This document shows, piece by piece, positions 57,377 through 64,000 of a DNA stretch of 64,000 bases. The notes under the pieces are model-generated. The model did not search any database and was not told the DNA's origin. It saw only the letters and a list, made by a program, of their open reading frames with translations. The DNA is taken from contig JAPXFQ010001662.1 in the NCBI GenBank assembly GCA_028564705.1, positions 4,400,001 through 4,464,000 of the forward strand, in the 5' to 3' direction. Source of the DNA: Apricaphanius iberus (taxonomy: Eukaryota > Chordata > Actinopteri > Cyprinodontiformes > Aphaniidae). The translations under genes and the position numbers were made by a program. The stretch's first letter is position 1. Each line of letters opens with the position of its first letter.

Positions 57377-59350
57377 GAGGAGTTGCTTTCCTTAGAAATA
57401 TCACACTTTAGAAACAGCATTGTTCAGTAATAACTTCTCAACAATGCAAGCTTAACTGATGACCTTGAACACAATACTCACATGTTGGCCTTGTCTTATT
57501 GAATAAGTTAAAACCAAAAACACCCACTTTTTTTCAGTCAATAAACACATCAACCAATGAAAGGCACATTGACGCACTTCAATGAGATCAAGTTCAGGCA
57601 CATTGGCATACTTAATGCAAAAACGTCTTTCTCCATAAAAGATCATGCAGCACTTTTTTTTTTCAATGGGAACTTCAAACTATGAAGAAAATCAGAAGTC
57701 AGTATCAGCCAGGCATCCTTAAAATGTACAATTGGAAACTAATTTAGACTCATAAAGTTGAACCTGTTTAAATTACAAGATGACTCAAATACTTTACATA
57801 ATTTACATAAAACTTATCAAAACTATATTTTTTTTAAATCTGTCAAAACTCACTTTTTTTTTTCATATTTGCCATCATGTTTTCCAGCTGATCAGTTTAA
57901 TTATTTTTCCTCTTGTAATGTCATCAGTCCAATATTAGCAATCCTTTTTCATTAGGCTCTTTGTTTTTTGTAAAATCCTGCAGGTAAGATACTATGTTTT
58001 TTATACAGCTTTACTTTCTTGCCAGGATAAATTTCTTGCACCACAAGGTATTATCTTAATTACTAATCCCTTTGACTGAATTCTCATCGGATGAACATGG
58101 TCATCATGACAAAGCACATTGTTTTATAACTTGCCATCCCACTTCATAGGGAAACCCTTGTGTATTTGACAGCTTTTGAAACAAATGGCTTTTGGGTGGA
58201 TGTTTCACTTAGGAGGTATTTCTTGTCATGACCAGAGCTTGGCTTTCTCTGTCATTAAGAATTAAAGGCCTAGGCCACAGGATTGTGAGCACCAAACCAC
58301 AGGAATACCCAGAATTTGACAGTACTTTCAATCCTCTGTGTGTTTCATTTCCTATTTCCAACAGAGTGTGGTTCATGCAAATTCCTTGTTCTGGTTTGCC
58401 ACCAGTCTTCATTTAGAAGTGCTCCATGTTTGATATTGGATGCTGGACACAATGGGAGACGTTAGAGGGCAGATTACGGAGGGTGTTGGCAGATCTTAAA
58501 GGGATTTAAATGGGTGTCTTCTCTTGTTCAGATCATGCGGTCTGTCATATTTACATGTCATTGCTGGCTTAAGGCTATTCCTTCCTGGTGCTCAATGGTA
58601 AATTTGCAGCATCTCATCTGTGAAATCACTCTTCAGCAAATCAGTTTGCACCTGCTACTCTAGTTTAAGATGATTAGTCAATGACAGGGCAGGGCAAGGG
58701 AATATAAATCACACATCCTGCAGAGCTGTAGATGTGACCTTAATTTAAAATGTTTCCCTCCAATCAAAAATGGGTTTTAGCCACACATACAGACACATTC
58801 ACACTCACATGCATTGATATCCACGCGCAGATGGCTTTTCAGCCTGGGGCTGTAGTGTTGGCTTTAAAAACCCATAACATCTGTAAAACATTACGGTTGA
58901 TTATACTGGTCCTTCATTGCAATCATGCAATATGGGCCTGAGCAATAGCTGAACATGGACCGTATAGGGGAAACAGGAGACGCTGAGGCCTCCATGATTC
59001 TAATGAAACTCTGAGGCCCTCGGCTATCGAATTCACCATAACACACAACACATTTGCAGAAGAGGCTTTTTTACATGCTTTCAAGGAATTTCAAGTACAT
59101 TTATTTGGGCGCTTATTTCCTTTTATATAACAAAATAGTGTATCGTGAATAAGGGTATAAAGTGCAGCCAACCAACCACTGTAACTCAACTACATTTACA
59201 ACACATTATTTTCGGTTTAGGTTCAACTGTAAGCATCTAACAAAACACGACTATAAATATTGTGTAATTTCCTTGGCCTAAAAAGAGTTACAACATCTGT
59301 TGCCCTTCCATCCACCTATTTATTAAAATATATATGTATATATATATATT
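57377..59350. other. No recognised gene
   Basis: AT-rich at first, then mixed-composition sequence at 58,080-59,060 that may be unique or conserved non-coding. No exon was supported. Confidence 0.4.
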
Positions 59351-59640
59351 AGGTTTATCTAAGATGAGTCCTTCAATGAACTGGCAACCTGTCCAGGATA
59401 AACCTCACCTCTCGCTTGATGACTGCTGCATATAGGCATTAGTCCCCATGACCTAACGGGGATAAGTGGAATAGATAATGGATGGATGGATCTAAGATGT
59501 TCTGCGATGGACTGGCAACCTGTTCAGGGTGTATCCCACCTCTGCCATATGACAGCTGGAGACAGGCACCTCTGCTACTATACATCCATCCATCCTGAAT
59601 GATGGATAGATGGATGGAAGGATGGATGGAAGGATGGATT
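59325..59640 (+). repeat. Two tandem fish SINE/LINE-tail modules with GATG tails
   Basis: AACTGGCAACCTGTCCAGGATAAACCTCACC (59,379-59,409) and ACTGGCAACCTGTTCAGGGT..CCCACCTCTGCC (59,511-59,545) are two copies of the same module, about 130 bp apart. Each ends in a GATGGATGGAT-type tail. A (TA)n run lies at 59,325-59,350. Confidence 0.75.
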
Positions 59641-61055
59641 AATGATTCACATGAACAAAACTTGAAAAAGACAATTGATAACTACACAGCAAAGAACGGC
59701 AAAATACATTTTTGCTGTGCCTAAAGATACATTAGAAGAGGATAAAGCAGTTATTAATTGCTCAGTTTTGGATCAGCATATTTAGTTTGCCTTTGATGGA
59801 TTGGTTGCATGAGAGCAAGCCCAAGGCAGAAGTAATTTAGACTTCTCTTGATGAACACTAGAGACCAAAGGTTTGGAAGCTAGGCCAGATATTTGCAATA
59901 TTTGTTCACATTGCCTTTCTTAATACAGGTATAAAATCTTTGTACTTTGAATTTAACCATTAAAGCCATATATTTACCGTATAAAAAGAAATGCAACCTG
60001 TTTTCACATTTTAAGGGACTTTACATAAGTTTAACCACAAGTAGAAAAATAAAAATGGAAAAGGTATTACTTATACATGCTCCAGCAATGCTCTGGTCAG
60101 TAGAAACAGCCCTACCCTTTTCACTGTGGTTGCCTTTAAATGCCTGTATATTCGCTTAAATAGTGAGTTTTGGGGTCACAAAAGCAGATTCCCGATTGCT
60201 TTCCAGGGCAGCCTGCGTAACGGCATCATGCGCATTCACACTGAGGTGAAGCGTGCGTCATCATAAACAACCGCGGAGCGAGAGATATCTGAAGGATGTA
60301 TTCAGCTGAGCATAAGAAAGCGACTTCAATCCCCAACTAAACTTGCACAACAGTAACATATCTTACCTCAGTTGAAGTCATACTTGCAAATCAGTAAATT
60401 GTCCTGGACGGGACTGATTCAGCTTCTGTTTCTGTTCATTCGGGCTCATGGATGACCTTACCATTCAGGCTGCATTTAAGCCTTTGGCCTTAGCGGGGCA
60501 CTTGTGAGCACTTTTAAACTTCACATAGTTGCTTTAAAAGTTTCATCAGGATGAAATATAATTACTACTTGCTAAATGCCAGAATAATAAACTCTGATCA
60601 AACTCTGATGTTTACCTTACCCCGAAACAAAGTTACTATCCTCATATTTTAGTTTGGTCAGTGTTCAGTGCTTACAAGGTTCATTAGACCAAATGTGTGC
60701 AAGAATTATGCTCTTTTCATCACCAGACTGTTTTCTTACTTTTGTAGTAAAGTCACACTCTTAACTGATTTTTTCTTACCTAACTTAGTAGTTAGGATGT
60801 GTCTTATTGTGTCTGTTTGCTTACGGGATAGTGAGAAATGTACTTTCCATTCTTTTGTATGTCTATTAAATGTGAAGAAATTGACAAATAGGCTGACCTT
60901 AAATTTAGACAGCATTTTTGAATGGTCTTTTGCTTTTGTTCTGGGGTTCATAATCTCATGTTTGCACAAAGCACTATAAACTCTTGGACATACAACCTGC
61001 CTCTGTTCAGAAATTCATGATTTCAGGACATTCACATTATATGCATATTTCCATA
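59640..61055. other. No recognised gene
   Basis: AT-rich sequence with one CpG-containing patch at 60,190-60,290. The frames at 60,668-60,979 lack motifs. Confidence 0.45.
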
Positions 61056-61945
61056 TACAACCCTAAATAAGAAAAACTTGGAACATTATGTGAAATTAAA
61101 ATTGAACTGAAAACAGTACTTTGATAAGTGATCGTTGACCTGTATTTCATTGAAAACAATACAACAGCACATAATTTATTCTGTTCCTCGTGAATTTTTT
61201 TTTTTCACATAAACATCTTGGTTCTTGTAACACATTTCAAGTTGAAACAGTAAACCATTTACCCATTTGTAATGTTGTCATTCCTTCTCACAAAGATGTT
61301 TAGACTGAAGATACCAAGTGAAGTGTTTCAGGTGTAATTTTGTCCCATACTTCAGGCAAACAACTCTCAAGGTGGGCCACGGTACAGTACAGTTGTCACA
61401 GTTGTCACAGTTGTCACATTTTCTGCTTCAAAATGCGCCACACATTCTCTCTTGGAGACAGATCGGGACTGCAGACAGGCCTGTTAAGTACCCGTACACT
61501 CTTCCTCCGCAGCCAGCATCTTGTCATGTGTGCAGAATGTGGTTTTGCATTGTCCTGTTGAAATATGTATGGGATGTCCCTGGAAAATATGTCTTCTTGA
61601 AGGCATCATATTGTGATCTAAAATCTCTATGTGCTTTTCAGCATTAATTTTGCCATCACAAAAGTGCATGGTACTGTTTTAACTAGCATTTGTGGCTGTA
61701 ACTATCTATTGTGGTATTTGACAAAGGTTTGCCAAAGTAGTCCTGAGCCCATGTGGCAATATTGCTTATAGATAAATAACGATTCTTGATGCTGTGCCCC
61801 CTGAGGGATTGGAGATCACGGTTGTTCAACTTAGGCTTCCACCTTTGTCCTTTATGCACTAAAATTCCTCCAGTTTCCTTGAATTTTTTATCATATTCTC
61901 TACCATTAAGGTGAAATATCCAATATCTTTTCGAATCTTTCCAGG
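61055..61945 (+). mobile_element. High-copy fish DNA-transposon relic
   Basis: It starts TACAACCCTAAATAAGAAAA and contains TGGAGACAGATCGGGACTGC, CTTGTCATGTGTGCAGAATG, GTTTTGCATTGTCCTGTTG, TCAGCATTAATTTTGCCATC and GGGATTGGAGATCACGGTTG. This order matches a frequently seen teleost interspersed repeat that begins with a GTACAACCCC-type terminus. It is truncated at about 61,946 by another element. Overlapping frames (61,318-61,669) are decayed. I cannot name the superfamily with confidence. Confidence 0.55.
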
Positions 61946-61946
61946 A

Positions 61947-62885
61947 GGGCTTTCCACAAGCGCCGGCTGCCGGCTATATAGCCGACTACTCAATGAAGTC
62001 CAGCCAGCTACTAATTTATGACCAGGATATGATTCCGCGTAATGCTGTGCACGACGTTAACACGGCCATCGTATTTTCCCTTTCATACTTCAGCATGAGT
62101 CCCGCTGTAACACGGCTCTATTCTCTGCCAGAATGCTATGTGAACTGGGGGAGCTTTCAAACTCTGCTGCTCCGCCCGGTCCTTTAATATATCAGGTCTA
62201 GCTAAAGGGACAATGCGGAAAGGCAAAGTTCACGGCGGCGTTGTTGTTAAACCAGGCTGTCGGAGCCGTTATAGACGATAAGCATAGCGTCATTTTGTTA
62301 ATTCAGTTCTCCCTTCAAGCGTTCAATTAGTGAAAACGAACGGATTCGTAAGAGAGTGTTTTCGTTTGTTTATAAGGGAGAATTATTTGCTGTTTATTTG
62401 TGTTACCACCACTGAACTGTGAACTTGTCTTGAACTGAAAATAAGAGATTTACAACCACAGAAAGCCGATGTGATCAGCCAATGAAATGGCTGTTATTAG
62501 CGGTTATCACTCCCATTAAATGCCGTCAGACTGTGCCCTCTCTACCTACTGAAACGTACTTTTCCGTTTGGCGTTTAAAACCTTTTCAAATTAAGTGTAG
62601 GTTTAGGCGTTTAAAAGAAAGTATGTTTGTCCGTCTGTGACCTTAAGGTTAGGACATAAAACTTGTGGGTTGGTTAAAATTGGTTAGATAACTCAAGTTA
62701 CGACATGCTACTCTGACAAAGAATTTTTGACACGTGCAGACAGTTGACTGTTATCAGCGATACAAATGGTAGATAACCTACTAGTAGGTACAGAGGGCAC
62801 AGTCTGACGGCATTTAATGGGAGTGATAACCGCAAATAACGGCCATTTGATGGATTGACAACATCCGAATGGGCTGAGAAAGCCC
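61947..62885. mobile_element. Candidate inverted-repeat element
   Basis: Begins GGGCTTTCCACAAGCGCCGG and ends GAGAAAGCCC, giving an 8-bp terminal inverse match. It is GC-richer than its flanks and contains the internal inverted repeat listed separately. The end assignment is weak, and no target duplication was found. The frame at 61,993-62,187 is not a recognisable protein. Confidence 0.35.
62481..62852. repeat. Long inverted repeat, 42 bp perfect core
   Basis: 62,500-62,541 (GCGGTTATCACTCCCATTAA through GACTGTGCCCTCT) is the exact inverse complement of 62,792-62,833. Similarity extends on both sides to about 70 bp per arm, with a loop of about 230 bp. The loop holds two GGCGTTTAAAA-like direct repeats near 62,570 and 62,608. 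Confidence 0.9.
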
Positions 62886-63065
62886 GTTGATGCCATACTA
62901 TGCCAGCTTGTATTGCCTATTTTTTTTTTTAGCTGTGCAAATCAGTTTTTATTGCTACTTTATATGTTGTATAATGATGATAATAATTTAGTGATAATAG
63001 TAGTAGTAAAGTAAAATTATATTTGAGTAAATGTGTGAGAAAATAATATAGCCTGCTTATTATTC

Positions 63066-63130
63066 AGTTCAAAGATACTTTATTGATCCGGTCACTGAAG
63101 TGCTTGCAGCCCCCAGAACAGAACTCCCAG
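63066..63130 (-). repeat. LINE 3-prime tail (TTTATTGATCC type)
   Basis: GTTCAAAGATACTTTATTGATCCGGTCACTG is a further minus-strand copy of the tail seen at 48,480 and 50,340. Confidence 0.65.
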
Positions 63131-63211
63131 TCAAATAATAGTAGTAGTTGTAATAATAATAAAAAGTATTAGTAATCTTCTCCTGTTCATGGTTTCTTCC
63201 TGCCCAGAGGT

Positions 63212-63497
63212 GTGAGAAAGATGCTACCAAAAAGAAAATCCAATCAGCAGACTCTGGAAGGCTTCTTAAAGAAGAAAAGTGGTCAGTTTAAGTGCTTCAG
63301 AGTAGTAGTAAGATTCTGTATTCATCCTAAAAGGGACATTCATTGTTCAAATCAAGAAATTGTCAGATTTTTTATTTTAATGGTGGCATTTTAATGTAGA
63401 CCTATAAGTGTTATATTTTTGCTGCTGTAATATTTTGAGTTGGGCATGGACTCTGATTCTGAATGGGAAGATAGTGACAACAGTGAAGTTGATTAAA
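63212..63497 (+). pseudogene. Possible transposase- or ZMYM-like N-terminal fragment
   Basis: After a CTTCCTGCCCAG acceptor-like site the frame reads RKMLPKRKSNQQTLEGFLKKKSG (from 63,212). This resembles the basic KRK..TLEGFLKK start of vertebrate proteins related to hAT transposases and ZMYM/TTF-type factors. It runs on to 63,394 without a domain. About 63,448-63,497 separately encodes an acidic peptide, MDSDSEWEDSDNSEVD, before a stop. No zinc finger or DDE/hAT core is visible. The assignment rests on one short motif. Confidence 0.3.
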
Positions 63498-64000
63498 GAG
63501 CAGAATGGACATATGAAACCATTAAGTATATAATTTATGTTGGAAACGTCTTTTACTTAAGAGTATTTTTATTTTATTTGTATACATATTCTGTTGTTCA
63601 AGACAAATATCATGCTGTTACTTACATTTACATTATATGTTCAGTCCCCCCCCCCCCCCCCGCTACTTTCATACTATCGCTGGCTAGTCTGTGTCCATGT
63701 GGAAAGCCCTGAACATTGTTCAATAATTTTCTCACATATTAATTGGCAAATTGGTGATCCTCGGACCATATTTGTTCCTAAAGGACTAGACCTCTCTTGG
63801 ATAAAGCTTTTGTAACCGATCCTAATTACAATCGCCTGTTGGCATCACCTCTTTTCAAATCACAATTTAACCATTTCACCTGAGTACTAGCCCAATATTG
63901 CTCTTGTACAAACCTTTTTTGGAATTTGTTGTTGGTCTGAATGACAGAAAATGATTTATATTTACAAATGAAATGAAATTGACAAAACAGGAAATATTTT
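63498..64000. other. No recognised gene; poly-C tract
   Basis: AT-rich sequence with an uninterrupted C16 tract at 63,646-63,661. The frame at 63,594-63,815 reads through it and is not a gene. Confidence 0.6.

Overview
The window looks like nuclear DNA from a teleost fish, probably a percomorph. It is AT-rich, intron- and intergenic-like, and carries a typical fish repeat spectrum: L2-clade and L1/Tx1-type LINEs, Tc1/mariner, hAT and PIF/Harbinger relics, tRNA-derived SINEs, short LINE 3-prime tails and simple repeats. I see no bacterial operons, no rRNA or intact tRNA gene, no CRISPR array and no complete host gene. Species is not determinable by eye.

Layout: 1-2,280 is a decayed L2-type LINE on the minus strand, lying next to a candidate 205-bp host exon (2,389-2,593, minus). 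From 3,560 to 6,820 is a Tc1-like transposon in pieces, split by other inserts, including a 600-bp hAT MITE with a clear target duplication. From 10.5 to 21.2 kb are a 694-bp insert flanked by 10-bp direct repeats, an L2 3-prime tail, a second Tc1 relic and several SINE-like fragments. From 21.2 to 23.6 kb is the 3-prime half of an L1/Tx1-type LINE. From 30.4 to 37.26 kb is a nearly full-length but dead L2-type LINE on the plus strand, the same family as the one at position 1. It is interrupted by a SINE and by a 2.06-kb foldback element. A candidate 201-bp phase 0-0 exon lies at 39,436-39,636. From 40.4 to 50.4 kb are further Tc1 relics, a PIF/Harbinger fragment and LINE tails. From 54.2 to 57.4 kb are three nested layers: an L1-like 3-prime UTR, a hAT with an 8-bp target duplication inside it, and inside that a retroelement-tailed insert with an ORF for a membrane segment plus coiled coil. 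The last 3 kb hold another fish DNA-transposon relic, an inverted-repeat element and a possible N-terminal fragment of a zinc-finger or transposase-like protein.

The most unusual object is the insert at 33,931-35,991. It is built almost entirely from a 14-bp palindrome (ACTAGTTAACTAGT and close variants), about fifty copies at roughly 40-bp spacing with differing spacers. These are arranged in two inverted arms of about 540 bp around a central region. It has related termini, a 5-bp target duplication (AAACT) confirmed by the uninterrupted LINE copy in the same window, and a second partial right end. This is a Foldback-type mobile element, and I cannot assign it to a known superfamily.

No functional gene set works together here. 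The window records successive transposon insertions, possibly inside large introns of one or two host genes that I could not identify.
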